A DNA stretch of 57,363 nucleotides, taken from contig NZ_JANFNG010000037.1 of NCBI RefSeq assembly GCF_024436035.1, positions 1-57,363 of the forward strand. The letters run 5' to 3'. Positions within the stretch are counted from its first letter, which is position 1. The number at the start of each line of letters is the position of its first letter. A program made the position numbers and the translations under genes. The DNA is from Streptomyces humicola (GTDB taxonomy: Bacteria; Actinomycetota; Actinomycetes; Streptomycetales; Streptomycetaceae). The notes under the pieces were generated by a model, which saw only the letters and a list, made by a program, of their open reading frames with translations, did not search any database and had not been told where the DNA came from. Of this stretch, positions 38,510 to 48,431 are shown in pieces.

Positions 38510-40453
38510 TCAGCGGATCGGGCGGTGGACGTTGTCGGCCCTGGCGGGGCCCGGGGTGGCGTCCGCGATCCAGGGTCCGTCGCCGCTCGGGTCGACGATG
38601 CCTTCCTCCAGCCAGGTGTAGGCGCCGTCGAGCACCCCCTTGACCACCTTGCGGTCGGGGTCGTCGGTGTTGGCCCACAGCCGGGCGAAGAGCTCCTCGA
38701 CACGGAGGCGGGACTGACGGCAGAAGGCGTCGGCGAGCTGGTAGGCCTCGCGGCCGTTCTCGCCGCGCGAGCGCAGCATTTCCGCCCGTACGCATGACGC
38801 GCTCATCGCGAACAGCTCCGCGCCGATGTCGACGATCCGGCCGAGGAACCCCTGCTTGGTCTCCATCCGGCCCTGCCAGCGCGACATCGCGTAGAAGGTG
38901 GAGCGGGCGAGCTTGCGTGCGTTGCGCTCGACGTAGCGCAGATGGACGGCGAGGTCGGGGTGGCCGGAGGGGTGGAACTCCCCGTAGGAGGTGGGAAGCT
39001 GGCCGGGTCCCGCGACGAGTTTGGGGAGCCAGCGGGCGTAGAAGCCGCCGGCCTTGGCGCCCGCCCTCGCCTTGTCCGGCAGGGACTTGTCGGGGTCGAT
39101 GAGGTCGCCGGCGACCGACAGGTGGGCGTCCACCGCCTCGCGGGCGATCAGCAGGTGCATGATCTCCGTCGATCCCTCGAAGATCCGGTTGATCCGCAGG
39201 TCGCGCAGGATCTGCTCGGCCGGCACCGCGCGCTCGCCGCGAGCCGCGAGCGACGCCGCGGTCTCGAAGCCGCGCCCGCCGCGGATCTGGACCAGCTCGT
39301 CGGCCATCAGCCAGGCCATCTCGCTGCCGTAGAGCTTGGCGAGCGCGGCCTCGATACGGATGTCGTTGCGGTCCTCGTCGGCCATCTGGCTGGACAGGTC
39401 GAGCACCGCTTCCAGGGCGAAGGTGGTCGCCGCGATGAACGCGATCTTCGAGCCGACTGCCTCGTGCTTGGCGATGGGCTTGCCCCACTGCTCGCGGGCG
39501 GCCGACCACTCCCGGGCAATCTTCAGACACCATTTGCCCGCGCCCACGCACATCGCGGGAAGCGAGAGGCGTCCGGTGTTGAGGGTGGTCAGGGCGATCT
39601 TTAGGCCGGCGCCCTCGGGGCCGATGCGGTTGGCGGCGGGGACGCGCACCTGGTGGAAGCGGGTGACGCCGTTCTCGATGCCGCGCAGGCCCATGAACGC
39701 ATTGCGGTTCTCGACGGTGATGCCGGGGCTGTCGGCCTCCACGACGAAGGCGGTGATTCCGCCCTTGTGGCCCTCCGACCGGGGGACCCGGGCCATGACG
39801 ACGAGCAGGTCGGCGACGACGCCGTTGGTCGTCCACAGCTTGACGCCGTCGAGGACGTACTCCGAGCCGTCCTCCGACGGCACGGCCGCGGTGGCGAGCC
39901 GCGCCGGGTCGGAGCCGACGTCCGGTTCGGTGAGGAGGAACGCGGAGATGTCGGTGCGGGCGCAGCGCGGCAGGAAGGCGTCCTTCTGTTCCTGGGTGCC
40001 GAAGAGCTTCAGCGGCTGCGGTACGCCGATCGATTGGTGGGCGGAGAGCAGGGCGCCGATCGAGGGGTTGGCGGAGCCCGCGAGCTGCAGCGCCTTGTTG
40101 TAGTACACCTGGGTGAGGCCGAGGCCGCCGTACTTGGTGTCGATCTTCATCCCGAAGGCGCCGAGGTCCTTCAGGCCGTTGATGACCTCGTCGGGGATGC
40201 GCGCCTCGCGCTCGATGCGCGCGCCGTCGACCTCGGCGTCGAGGAAGTCCCGCAGCTTGGCGAGGAACGCCTCACCGCGCTGGACGTCGTCGGGTGCGCC
40301 CGAGGGATGGGGATGGATCAGGTCCAGCCGGAACCTGCCGAGGAACAACTCCTTGGCGAAGCTCGGCTTGCGCCAGCCCTGCTCACGCGCCGCCTCGGCT
40401 ACCGCGCGCGCCTCGCGCTCGGAGACCTTGTGTGGAGCGGATGGTGCGGTCAT
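38510..40453 (-). CDS. Acyl-CoA dehydrogenase family protein, VLCAD-like
   Basis: A 647-residue flavoprotein, longer than ordinary acyl-CoA dehydrogenases (about 380). Residues 30-440 form the dehydrogenase domain: LTEPDVGSDP and LWTTNG bind FAD, and RIFEGSTEIM has the catalytic-region Glu. A helical C-terminal extension of about 200 residues follows, as in very-long-chain types. It likely oxidises fatty acyl-CoAs at the alpha-beta bond; chain length is unknown. Confidence 0.92.
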   Translation of the reverse strand: MTAPSAPHKVSEREARAVAEAAREQGWRKPSFAKELFLGRFRLDLIHPHPSGAPDDVQRGEAFLAKLRDFLDAEVDGARIEREARIPDEVINGLKDLGAFGMKIDTKYGGLGLTQVYYNKALQLAGSANPSIGALLSAHQSIGVPQPLKLFGTQEQKDAFLPRCARTDISAFLLTEPDVGSDPARLATAAVPSEDGSEYVLDGVKLWTTNGVVADLLVVMARVPRSEGHKGGITAFVVEADSPGITVENRNAFMGLRGIENGVTRFHQVRVPAANRIGPEGAGLKIALTTLNTGRLSLPAMCVGAGKWCLKIAREWSAAREQWGKPIAKHEAVGSKIAFIAATTFALEAVLDLSSQMADEDRNDIRIEAALAKLYGSEMAWLMADELVQIRGGRGFETAASLAARGERAVPAEQILRDLRINRIFEGSTEIMHLLIAREAVDAHLSVAGDLIDPDKSLPDKARAGAKAGGFYARWLPKLVAGPGQLPTSYGEFHPSGHPDLAVHLRYVERNARKLARSTFYAMSRWQGRMETKQGFLGRIVDIGAELFAMSASCVRAEMLRSRGENGREAYQLADAFCRQSRLRVEELFARLWANTDDPDRKVVKGVLDGAYTWLEEGIVDPSGDGPWIADATPGPARADNVHRPIR

Positions 40454-40570
40454 GGTTCCACCTCGCCGCCTGATCCGATCGAGTGATATTACTCACACGT
40501 ACCGTGCCATTCTGCACGCGCTTCGTGGCAATAGCCAAGTGGTAGGCGTGCGACGAACCCGCGGGAAGGC

Positions 40571-40605
40571 GGAGGAGGGCGCTCCCGCACAGAGCGCCCT
40601 CCTCC
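40571..40605 (-). terminator. Terminator after the succinate-semialdehyde-type dehydrogenase gene
   Basis: A perfect 13-bp stem (GGAGGAGGGCGCT / AGCGCCCTCCTCC) with a 9-base loop lies 23 bases past the aldehyde dehydrogenase stop and before the acyl-CoA dehydrogenase gene. This separates the two transcription units. Confidence 0.85.
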
Positions 40606-40627
40606 TCGGTGGATGGTTCCGAGGGCC

Positions 40628-42085
40628 TTACAGGTCGAGGCCGGTCAGGACGAGGACCCGCTCGTAGGTGTAGTCGTCCATCGCGTAGGCCACGCCTTCG
40701 CGGCCGACGCCGGAGGCCTTCACGCCGCCGTACGGCATCTGGTCGGCGCGGTACGAGGGTGCGTCACCGATGATCACGCCGCCGACTTCGAGCTCCCGGT
40801 GGGCGCGGAAGGCGGTCTTCAGGTCGTGGGTGAACACGCCCGCCTGCAGGCCGAACTTGGAATCGTTGACGGCGGCGAACGCCTCGTCCGTGCCGTTGGC
40901 CTTGTGCAGGCTGAGCACCGGTCCGAAGACCTCGGCGGTGGCCAGGATCGCGTCGTCCGGCAGGTCGGCGATGACGGTGGGGGCATACGAGGCGCCGTCG
41001 CGCGCCCCGCCGGTGACGAGCTTGGCGCCCTTGGCGACGGCGTCGTCGACCCAGGACTCGACGCGCTTGGCGGCGTCCTCGCTGACCAGCGGGCCTACGT
41101 CGGTGGCGTCGTCGGACGGGTCGCCGGTGACCTGGGCCTTGACCTTGGCGACGACCTTCTCGACCAGCCGGTCGTAGACGGAAGCGTCGGCGATCACCCG
41201 CTGCACCGAGATGCAGGACTGGCCGGCCTGGTAGTTGGCGAAGGTCGCGATGCGGGTGGCGGCCCACTCCAGGTCGGCGTCGGAGGAGTAGTCGGCGAGC
41301 ACCACGGCGGCGGCGTTGCCGCCGAGCTCCAAGGTGGTGTGCTTGTGGGGCACGGACTGCTGGATCGCGAAGCCGACGGTGTCGGAGCCGGTGAAGGAGA
41401 TGACCGGCAGCCGCTCGTCCTGGACGAGGGCGGGCATCCGGTCGTTGGGGACCGTCAGAACGCTCCAGGAGCCGGCCGGAAGGTCGGTCTCGGCGAGCAG
41501 TTCGCCGAGCAGCAGCGCCGACAGCGGGGTCGCGGGCGCCGGCTTGAGGATGATGGGCGCGCCGACGGCGATGGCCGGGGCCACCTTGTGGGCGACCAGG
41601 TTCAGCGGGAAGTTGAACGGCGCGATGCCGAGGACCACGCCGCGCGGGAAGCGGCGGGTGACGGCGAGCCTGCCGACGCCGCCGGCGTCGGTGTCGAGAC
41701 GCTGGGCGTCGCCGCCGTTGAAGCGGCGGGCCTCCTCGGCGGCCCAGCGGAAGACGGAGACGGCGCGGCCGACCTCGCCGCGCGCCCACTTGATGGGCTT
41801 GCCGTTCTCGGCGGTGATGAGCCGGGCTATCTCCTCGCTGCGCTCGGCGAGCCGCTTGGAGACGTGGTCGAGAGCGGCGGCGCGCACGTGCGCGGGGCTC
41901 GCCGCGAACCCGGCCTGCACCGCGGTGGCGGCCGAGACCGCCTCCTCCACCTGGGCCTCGGTGGGCACGCTCACCGTGGCGACGACGGTGCCGTCCCACG
42001 GGTGGGTGACCTCGAAGGTGTCCTCGCCGGTGGCCTGCCGGCCGGCCAGCCAGAACGCCTTGGCAGCTGTGCGGGTGGAAGTCAC
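40628..42085 (-). CDS. NAD(P)-dependent aldehyde dehydrogenase
   Basis: A 485-residue ALDH superfamily enzyme. Visible signatures are the catalytic Cys291 in YQAGQSCISV, the general-base Glu in TLELGGNA, and the cofactor motif FTGSDTVG. The cofactor and substrate motifs do not fix the aldehyde. Its neighbour, a PucR regulator upstream in the same direction, and the GABA genes nearby suggest a semialdehyde from amine or GABA breakdown. The GTG start follows GGCGGAGA. Confidence 0.9.
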   Translation of the reverse strand: MTSTRTAAKAFWLAGRQATGEDTFEVTHPWDGTVVATVSVPTEAQVEEAVSAATAVQAGFAASPAHVRAAALDHVSKRLAERSEEIARLITAENGKPIKWARGEVGRAVSVFRWAAEEARRFNGGDAQRLDTDAGGVGRLAVTRRFPRGVVLGIAPFNFPLNLVAHKVAPAIAVGAPIILKPAPATPLSALLLGELLAETDLPAGSWSVLTVPNDRMPALVQDERLPVISFTGSDTVGFAIQQSVPHKHTTLELGGNAAAVVLADYSSDADLEWAATRIATFANYQAGQSCISVQRVIADASVYDRLVEKVVAKVKAQVTGDPSDDATDVGPLVSEDAAKRVESWVDDAVAKGAKLVTGGARDGASYAPTVIADLPDDAILATAEVFGPVLSLHKANGTDEAFAAVNDSKFGLQAGVFTHDLKTAFRAHRELEVGGVIIGDAPSYRADQMPYGGVKASGVGREGVAYAMDDYTYERVLVLTGLDL

Positions 42086-42235
42086 AGCGGATCTCCGCCT
42101 TTCCCGTGGTGGTCCTCGATCGGTCGATGCGTGCTAACACGGTAGGGGCGGGGGCGGCGCGACGGGTTTGTCCATCGCGGAGTACGCAAGCCGCGGCGCT
42201 CGCCGATTCGTCGGACGCCGGGCCCGGGTCAGCCG

Positions 42236-43783
42236 TCAGACATCGGCCTTGAGCGCGAGCCAGAGCTCCATGCGGACGTCCGGATCGTCCAGAGAGCGGC
42301 CGAGGATCTCCTCGACGCGGCGCATCCGGTAGCGCAGCGTATGGCGGTGCACTCCCAGGTCGGCAGCGGCCGCATCCCACTGGCCGTGGCGGGAGAGCCA
42401 CGCCTGCAGCGACGCGACGAGATCGCCGCGGGAGGTTGCGTCGTGCTCGCGCAGCGGACGCAGCAGACCCTCGGCGAAGGCGCGGACGGCGTCGTCGCCC
42501 AGCAGCGGCAGAACCGATCCTGCACTGACCTCGTCGTGTTCGACGAGGCTGCGGCCGCGGCGTTGCGCGACGACCAGCGCCCGTTCGGCCTCGCGGGCCG
42601 CCACCGGGACCTGGTCCACCTCCACCGCCGCCGACAGGCCAGTGGCGAGCGCCTCGTCGGCCCCCAGGTGTTCGAGACAGGCCCGCAGCACCGCTCCCCC
42701 GTCGGCGGCGAGCACGGTGAGCCGCTGCCCCTCGTGGGCGAGGAGCACGGGCTCGGCCGCACGCGCGGAGGCGGCCTCGGCGTGCTCGGCGAGCAGCGCG
42801 ACGGGCTCCGGCTGGGCTGCGGAGGACTTGGAACCGCGCGCGGGCTCGGCGATGAGGATGCGCGCCGGACGGTCGAGCAGGGTGCCGTAGAGCCGGCCGG
42901 CCGCGGTGCGGGCGTGCCCGGCCTCGCCCTCCAGCAGCATGCGCAGCAGGGCGGCACCGAAGCGGCGTTCGGCCTCCTGCAGGGTGCGGGACTGCTCCAG
43001 GGAGAGCGTGAGCAGGGCAACGGCCGCCTGGACGACGTACCGGCCGGACGGGTCGAGCCGCTCCCCCGTGCCGACGGCGAGGAAGCCGCGCGGGCGGCGC
43101 CCGGTGCCGAGCGACTGGATCTCGACCCGGTCGTCGGTCCCGCCGGGGCCGGTGACGGCCGCGCTCACCGGCGCGGGCCGCTCCCGCAGCCGTTCGATCT
43201 CGCCGGTGAGCCGCGCGGCCCGGCGCTCCGCCCATTCGGGTGCCGCCGCGACCACGTCGCCCGAGGCGTCGTACAGCGCCGCCCACCCGTCCAGATGCGC
43301 GGCGAGCCGAGCGAGGAGCGCGCTCGTGCCGTCCTTGGCGAGCGCGGCGCGGGTGAGCTCGCGCTGCGCCTCCAGGCTCGTGGTCACCGCCTTGTACTGG
43401 TCCGCGGCGATGGCGGCGGAGACCGCCTTGCTGATGGCGATGAACGGGGTGGGCCGTGGCACCCGGAGCAGCGGCAGGCCGTGCTCCTCGGCCGCGGTGA
43501 CGAGCGGCCCGGGCACGGTGTCGTGGCCGAGGCCGACGCCGAACCCCAGGCCGACAACCCCGGCGTCCGCCAGCCGGTGGACGTAGGCGCTCAGCTCCTT
43601 CTCCCCGGTGCTCAGGTTGAGCCCCGTGGTCAGCACCAGCTCTCCGCCTTCGAGGTAGGGCGTCGGGTCGTCCAGTTCGCTGGTGTGCACCCAGCGCACC
43701 GCGGCGTCGAGCCGGTCGCCTCCGGCGAGGACGGTGAGCCCCAGCGCGGAGGTGCGCACGAGGGAGGCGAGGGTGGGTGGCAT
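42236..43783 (-). CDS. PucR-family transcriptional regulator
   Basis: A 515-residue regulator. An N-terminal PucR sensor domain (VRWVHTSELDDPTPYLEGGE) is followed by a GGDEF-like middle and a C-terminal PucR-type helix-turn-helix (HGQWDAAAADLGVHRHTLRYRMRR). It lies upstream of the aldehyde dehydrogenase gene in the same direction and probably controls it. PucR proteins in Streptomyces regulate polyamine or purine use (for example EpuRI). The chosen ATG at 43783 starts the conserved domain; its ribosome binding site is weak. Confidence 0.92.
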   Translation of the reverse strand: MPPTLASLVRTSALGLTVLAGGDRLDAAVRWVHTSELDDPTPYLEGGELVLTTGLNLSTGEKELSAYVHRLADAGVVGLGFGVGLGHDTVPGPLVTAAEEHGLPLLRVPRPTPFIAISKAVSAAIAADQYKAVTTSLEAQRELTRAALAKDGTSALLARLAAHLDGWAALYDASGDVVAAAPEWAERRAARLTGEIERLRERPAPVSAAVTGPGGTDDRVEIQSLGTGRRPRGFLAVGTGERLDPSGRYVVQAAVALLTLSLEQSRTLQEAERRFGAALLRMLLEGEAGHARTAAGRLYGTLLDRPARILIAEPARGSKSSAAQPEPVALLAEHAEAASARAAEPVLLAHEGQRLTVLAADGGAVLRACLEHLGADEALATGLSAAVEVDQVPVAAREAERALVVAQRRGRSLVEHDEVSAGSVLPLLGDDAVRAFAEGLLRPLREHDATSRGDLVASLQAWLSRHGQWDAAAADLGVHRHTLRYRMRRVEEILGRSLDDPDVRMELWLALKADV

Positions 43784-43842
43784 AGCGCTTTGATTCTGCC
43801 TCACGTGCCAGGTCCGCCGCGCGAACATGTCACGCGGCGGGA

Positions 43843-45951
43843 TCAGCCGCGCAGGTCGACGAGGACCGGCGGGGCGTGCTCGCCGTCCACCGTGGTGAAG
43901 GAGACCACCGCGTGACCGGGCGGCACCGAGTGGGCGAGATCGGAGGCGGACCAGCGCTCGCGCTCGACCGTGCGCACGGTCACCGACTCCGTCGTGGCCG
44001 CCTCACCGGTGAACAGCCGGCGGATACCGCGCAGCGTGCGCCGCAGGATGCCGCCGGACAGGTCGGGTGCGCGGGTGACGTCGCTCTCCTCCACCCAGGT
44101 GGTGCCCCACGCCTCCGCGAACCGCTTGCCGTCCCACGTCGTCACCCCGGACAGCGCGATCCGGCAGCCCGTCGCGCCGAGCAGCGCACTGCGCAGCGTC
44201 TCGGGGACCTCGTCGAGGCTGCGCAGGGCGAGCAGGGCGCCCGCCCCCGCCGTGCGCAGCCGCTGCAGGCCGCGCACGGCCTCCGCGGTGACGGTGTGCG
44301 CGGCGTCGTCCAGGACGAGGAAGGCGAACAGGGAGCGGTCGGTGCGTGCGGTGGCGGCGGCCGTGAACTGGGCGAGTACGAGCCGGGTCAGCAGCCGGGA
44401 GGCCTCGGCGTGTCCGCGCCCTGGCAGGTCGATGCGGACCCGCAGCGGGTGTTCGAGCGAGCGCAGGGCGAAGGGCCGGGTCCGCCCGGTGACGTCGAAG
44501 AAGCCCGCGAAGGCGGGACGGTCGAGCAGCGCGATCCGGTCGGCGAGCAGCGTGCCGATGTCGCCGGGGCGCTCGGCCTGCCGCTCGCGGGCGGCGAGTT
44601 CGCGCGCCCAGGCGTGTTCGTCCGCCTCGTCGAGCGCCTCCCGGAGCGCGGCGAGAGCGGCGGGGCGGGCGTCGAGGAGTTCTCGCAGTTCGGAGACGGC
44701 AGGGAAGCGTCCGTGAACCGCCCGGTAGGGGCCGAGCAGCTGGCCGAGCGCCGTGGCGGCCCGACGCGGATCGGCCTCGGGGCCATCGAAGCCGTCGAGC
44801 AGGGCGGCGGCGAGGATCGCCGCCGCCTCGTCGGGGTCGGATGTGCCGCCGTAGAGGTCGAGGTCGTGGGCGGAGTTCGGGTCGCCGAGGGCGATCACCA
44901 CGTCGAACGCGTCGGCGGGCCCGAAGTCGGCGCCCGTCGCGCCGACGGCGATCACGGCAGCGGTCCCCGCGAGCGCCTGCAGGCACAGCGACTCGACGAC
45001 CGGGCGGACCAAGTGCCGGGTCTTGCCGGATCCCGGCGGTCCGACGGCGACCGCCGAGGTGCCGAGCAGCGCCGGATCGAGTGCGATGCCCGCGCCGCGG
45101 TAGGCGTAGGGGTTCCTCCGGCTGCTCGCGGCGGACCCGATGCGCACCTGGGCCGTGAACAGGTCGTGCCGTGCCGCCCGCGCCGGCAGATCGCGCGCGC
45201 CCGAGGGGTGGATGCAGGCGGCCGCGCCCTGGCGCAGTACCGCGTCGCAGTAGGCGTCGAGCCGGGACGGGTCGGCCTGCACCGAATGCCAGGCGCGGTG
45301 CAGCCGGACGTAGTCCACGTCGTTCATGCGGCCGGACCGGGCCTCGGCGGCGAGCCGTTCGGCGACGGCCGGCTGTCCTGCGGCGCGCAGCTGGGGCCAG
45401 CCGACGGGGTCGTGCTGCGGGTCGGGCTCGGCTGCCGATGCCGTCGCGGCGGCAGCGGCAGCCGGACGGCGCAGCGGCGCAACGACGTAGCGGCGCAGCA
45501 CTTCGCGCCAGTGGCCGGTCCGGCCGAAGATCCAGACGATGGCCAGCGCAGTGACGGCGTACATGGAGTAGCTGAAGAGGGCGGCCCGGTACTCGTTGCC
45601 GCCGCCGAGCCACCACGACTCGGGCACGATCACGGCGATCAGATTGAGCGGGGCGTCCCACAGCAGCGACCAGACGAGCATCGCGCCGAGCAGAGACAGC
45701 ACGGCGCCGCCGACGAGGCGGCGGTCGGGGATCCGGTCCGGCTGCTCCGGTGGCCGCGGCACATGCCCGTACGCGTAGATTCCGGGCGCTTCCGCGATGC
45801 GCGGGGTGCGCAGCCAGGTGACCAGGGAAGGCGCGGGCGGCCCCGGCGGCATGGGCGGTGCGCAGGGCGGGGACTGCCGCGGAACGGGCGGCCTCGCCGC
45901 TTCGGTGTCGCGGTAGCCGTCGCGGTAGCCGTGCGTGCCTTCGACGTCCAT
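43843..45951 (-). CDS. Membrane-anchored TraD/FtsK-like P-loop ATPase
   Basis: A 702-residue protein. A Pro-rich cytoplasmic N-terminus is followed by two membrane segments (about residues 80-100 and 124-143) and an ATPase domain with Walker A GPPGSGKT (304-311) and a Walker B-like LVLDDAAH near 548. This resembles the coupling-protein/FtsK family of DNA or substrate translocases. No other conjugation genes are in the window. The ATG has GAGGGA upstream. It is divergent from gabT. The function is unknown. Confidence 0.75.
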   Translation of the reverse strand: MDVEGTHGYRDGYRDTEAARPPVPRQSPPCAPPMPPGPPAPSLVTWLRTPRIAEAPGIYAYGHVPRPPEQPDRIPDRRLVGGAVLSLLGAMLVWSLLWDAPLNLIAVIVPESWWLGGGNEYRAALFSYSMYAVTALAIVWIFGRTGHWREVLRRYVVAPLRRPAAAAAATASAAEPDPQHDPVGWPQLRAAGQPAVAERLAAEARSGRMNDVDYVRLHRAWHSVQADPSRLDAYCDAVLRQGAAACIHPSGARDLPARAARHDLFTAQVRIGSAASSRRNPYAYRGAGIALDPALLGTSAVAVGPPGSGKTRHLVRPVVESLCLQALAGTAAVIAVGATGADFGPADAFDVVIALGDPNSAHDLDLYGGTSDPDEAAAILAAALLDGFDGPEADPRRAATALGQLLGPYRAVHGRFPAVSELRELLDARPAALAALREALDEADEHAWARELAARERQAERPGDIGTLLADRIALLDRPAFAGFFDVTGRTRPFALRSLEHPLRVRIDLPGRGHAEASRLLTRLVLAQFTAAATARTDRSLFAFLVLDDAAHTVTAEAVRGLQRLRTAGAGALLALRSLDEVPETLRSALLGATGCRIALSGVTTWDGKRFAEAWGTTWVEESDVTRAPDLSGGILRRTLRGIRRLFTGEAATTESVTVRTVERERWSASDLAHSVPPGHAVVSFTTVDGEHAPPVLVDLRG

Positions 45952-46124
45952 GAATCGTTGTCCCTCGCCCCTGACCGGCCTACGCTCGACCAGCAATCTA
46001 TCCGTACTGTCCGCCGCGTCGAAGAGATGACAGGCCACTGCTCCCTATCGGCGTATGCGGGTGCGCTCGCGGCGGGCTTAGCCTGCCGGGAAAGACGTGC
46101 CCTCATGATGCTTAAGGAAGCCCC

Positions 46125-47474
46125 ATGACCGAACTGTCCGGCGGCCCGGCGCTGGCCCAGCAGCGCCGACTCGTCACCTCGATCCCCGGTCCGAAGTCCC
46201 AGGAGCTGCTGGCCCGCAAGAGCGCGGCGGTCGCGGCGGGCGTGGGCGTGACCCTTCCGGTGTTCGTGACCCGGGCGGGCGGCGGCGTGCTGGAGGACGC
46301 CGACGGCAACTCGCTGATCGACTTCGGCTCCGGCATCGCGGTGACGAGCGTGGGCAACAGCGCCGAGGCCGTGGTGCGGCGGGCGACCGAGCAGCTCGCG
46401 TCGTTCACCCACACCTGTTTCATGGTGACGCCGTACGAGGGGTACGTGGAGGTCGCCGAGCAGCTGAACGAACTCACCCCGGGCGACCACGAGAAGCGCA
46501 CCGCGCTGTTCAACTCGGGCGCCGAGGCGGTGGAGAACGCCGTGAAGATCGCCCGCGCCTACACCAAGCGCCAGGCGGTCGTCGTCTTCGACCACGGCTA
46601 CCACGGCCGCACCAACCTGACGATGGCGCTCACCGCCAAGAACATGCCGTACAAGCACGGGTTCGGCCCGTTCGCGCCCGAGGTCTACCGGGTGCCGCTC
46701 GCCTATCCGTACCGCTGGCTCACCGGCCCGGAGAACTGTGCCGCGGAGGCAGCCGCCCAGGCGATCGACCAGATCAGCAAGCAGGTCGGCGCCGAGAACG
46801 TCGCGGCGATCGTGATCGAGCCGATCCAGGGCGAGGGCGGCTTCATCGAGCCGGCCAAGGGTTTCCTGCCGCGGATCGCCGAGTTCGCGAAGGCCAACGG
46901 CATCGTCTTCGTCGCGGACGAGATCCAGACCGGTTTCTGCCGCACCGGCCAGTGGTTCGCATGCGAGGACGAGGGCATCGTCCCGGACCTCATCACCACG
47001 GCGAAGGGCATCGCGGGCGGTCTGCCGCTCGCTGCCGTGACCGGCCGCGCGGAGATCATGGACGCGGCGCACGCGGGCGGCCTCGGCGGCACCTACGGCG
47101 GCAACCCGGTGGCGTGCGCGGCGGCGCTCGGGTCCATCGAGACCATGCGGGAGCTGGATCTCAACGCCAAGGCGAAGCGCATCGAAGAAATCATGAAGGG
47201 CCGCCTCACCGCTCTGGCGGAGAAGTACGACGTCATTGGTGACGTCCGCGGTCGTGGAGCCATGATCGCGATCGAGCTGGTGAAGTCCGGCTCGAAGGAC
47301 CCGAACCCGGAGACGACCGCCGCCGTCGCCAAGGCGTGCCACGCGGCGGGGCTTGTGGTCCTGACCTGTGGCACGTACGGGAACGTGCTGCGTTTCCTGC
47401 CGCCGCTGGTCATCGGCGAGGAGCTGCTGCGCGAGGGCCTCGACATCATCGAGGGCGCGTTCGCCGGTCTGTGA
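46125..47474 (+). CDS. gabT: 4-aminobutyrate aminotransferase
   Basis: GabT transfers the amino group of GABA to 2-oxoglutarate, giving succinate semialdehyde and glutamate. The 449-residue class III PLP enzyme has FNSGAEAVENAVKIAR, the DEIQTGF motif and the PLP lysine K294 in TTAKGIAGG. The ATG follows AAGGAAG. Aldehyde dehydrogenases nearby can oxidise its product. Confidence 0.93.
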   Translation: MTELSGGPALAQQRRLVTSIPGPKSQELLARKSAAVAAGVGVTLPVFVTRAGGGVLEDADGNSLIDFGSGIAVTSVGNSAEAVVRRATEQLASFTHTCFMVTPYEGYVEVAEQLNELTPGDHEKRTALFNSGAEAVENAVKIARAYTKRQAVVVFDHGYHGRTNLTMALTAKNMPYKHGFGPFAPEVYRVPLAYPYRWLTGPENCAAEAAAQAIDQISKQVGAENVAAIVIEPIQGEGGFIEPAKGFLPRIAEFAKANGIVFVADEIQTGFCRTGQWFACEDEGIVPDLITTAKGIAGGLPLAAVTGRAEIMDAAHAGGLGGTYGGNPVACAAALGSIETMRELDLNAKAKRIEEIMKGRLTALAEKYDVIGDVRGRGAMIAIELVKSGSKDPNPETTAAVAKACHAAGLVVLTCGTYGNVLRFLPPLVIGEELLREGLDIIEGAFAGL

Positions 47475-47582
47475 CGGCCAGTTTGTGACGGTCCGTGACG
47501 CGGTGAAGAACCTGTGCGGGGCTGGGGAGATTCGGTTCGCCGTACTCCCCGGCGACCGCCGTGTGACCTACCGTGGTCGCAG

Positions 47583-48431
47583 ATGAAGGAACCACCCCGC
47601 TCGCGGGAGACTGCGAGCGACACCCTGCCGGCGACCCCCCATCGCCGGTTGTGCAGTGCCCTCGCGCGCAACACCGCCGGAGCCGAAGGCCCTGGCAATC
47701 CTCGTCGATCGGTCGGCCGCCCGTCCCAAACCCCCCGGGGCGAGCGGTGCGGCGATCGTCACGGCCGCCTCGGGACTCTCCCCCCTGTCCCGGGGCGGCC
47801 AACTGCTTTCCTGGTGACGGTCGTCGGGGCATGCGCGCTGCTTCTCGCGCTCCTCACCTGGCAAGTGGCCGTCCATGGCCCGCTGTTCCACTCGGACACG
47901 GGCGTCGACTCCGCCGTGCTGCAGGCCGCCGCGCGGTATCGATTCCTCACCCCCGCCGCCCAGTTCCTCGCCGATCTCGGCGACATCCAGGTCGCGGTGC
48001 CGGCGCTCGCCGCCGCCCTGGGGTACGCCGCCTGGTACCGCCGGCGCGCGGGGCATGCCCGCTGGTGGCTGCCGTCGGCCTGCTGTGCGCTGGTCATGGC
48101 GCTGGTGGGACCGGTGATCGTGCCGTTGAAGGATCTGGTCTCCCGCCCGGCCCCCGGCAGCACCGTGCTCCTCGGCCACTCCGGCTACTTCCCGTCGGGG
48201 CATGCGTCGACGGCGGCGATGGCCTGCGGGCTCGCCCTGCTGGCCACCCTGCCGCTGCTGCGGAGCACGTCAGCACGGCGGCTGCTGGTGGCTGCCGCCG
48301 TGCTGCTCAATGGTGCGGTGGGCGCCGGCCTCGTCTGGCGCGGCTACCACTGGCCGCTCGACGTGGCGGCCGCCTGGTGCCTCAGCGGTGTGCTGCTGGG
48401 TCTCACCCGTTGGTGGGGAAGCCCAGGTTGA
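47583..48431 (+). CDS. PAP2-superfamily phosphatase, membrane
   Basis: A 282-residue membrane protein. The phosphatase motifs are KDLVSRPAPG, SGHAST and RGYHWPLD, the last lacking part of the usual SRx5HxxxD pattern but keeping His and Asp. About five or six hydrophobic segments are seen. It may dephosphorylate lipid phosphates. The start is uncertain: the ATG at 47583 has no clear ribosome binding site and the first 75 residues are unconserved-looking. The 3' end overlaps the convergent mmsA gene by 29 bases. Confidence 0.8.
   Translation: MKEPPRSRETASDTLPATPHRRLCSALARNTAGAEGPGNPRRSVGRPSQTPRGERCGDRHGRLGTLPPVPGRPTAFLVTVVGACALLLALLTWQVAVHGPLFHSDTGVDSAVLQAAARYRFLTPAAQFLADLGDIQVAVPALAAALGYAAWYRRRAGHARWWLPSACCALVMALVGPVIVPLKDLVSRPAPGSTVLLGHSGYFPSGHASTAAMACGLALLATLPLLRSTSARRLLVAAAVLLNGAVGAGLVWRGYHWPLDVAAAWCLSGVLLGLTRWWGSPG

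Noticed and set aside
43876-46128. A 750-codon plus-strand frame opposite the TraD-like ATPase
   Set aside because: Its predicted protein has no hydrophobic or catalytic pattern, while the minus strand has membrane helices and Walker motifs.
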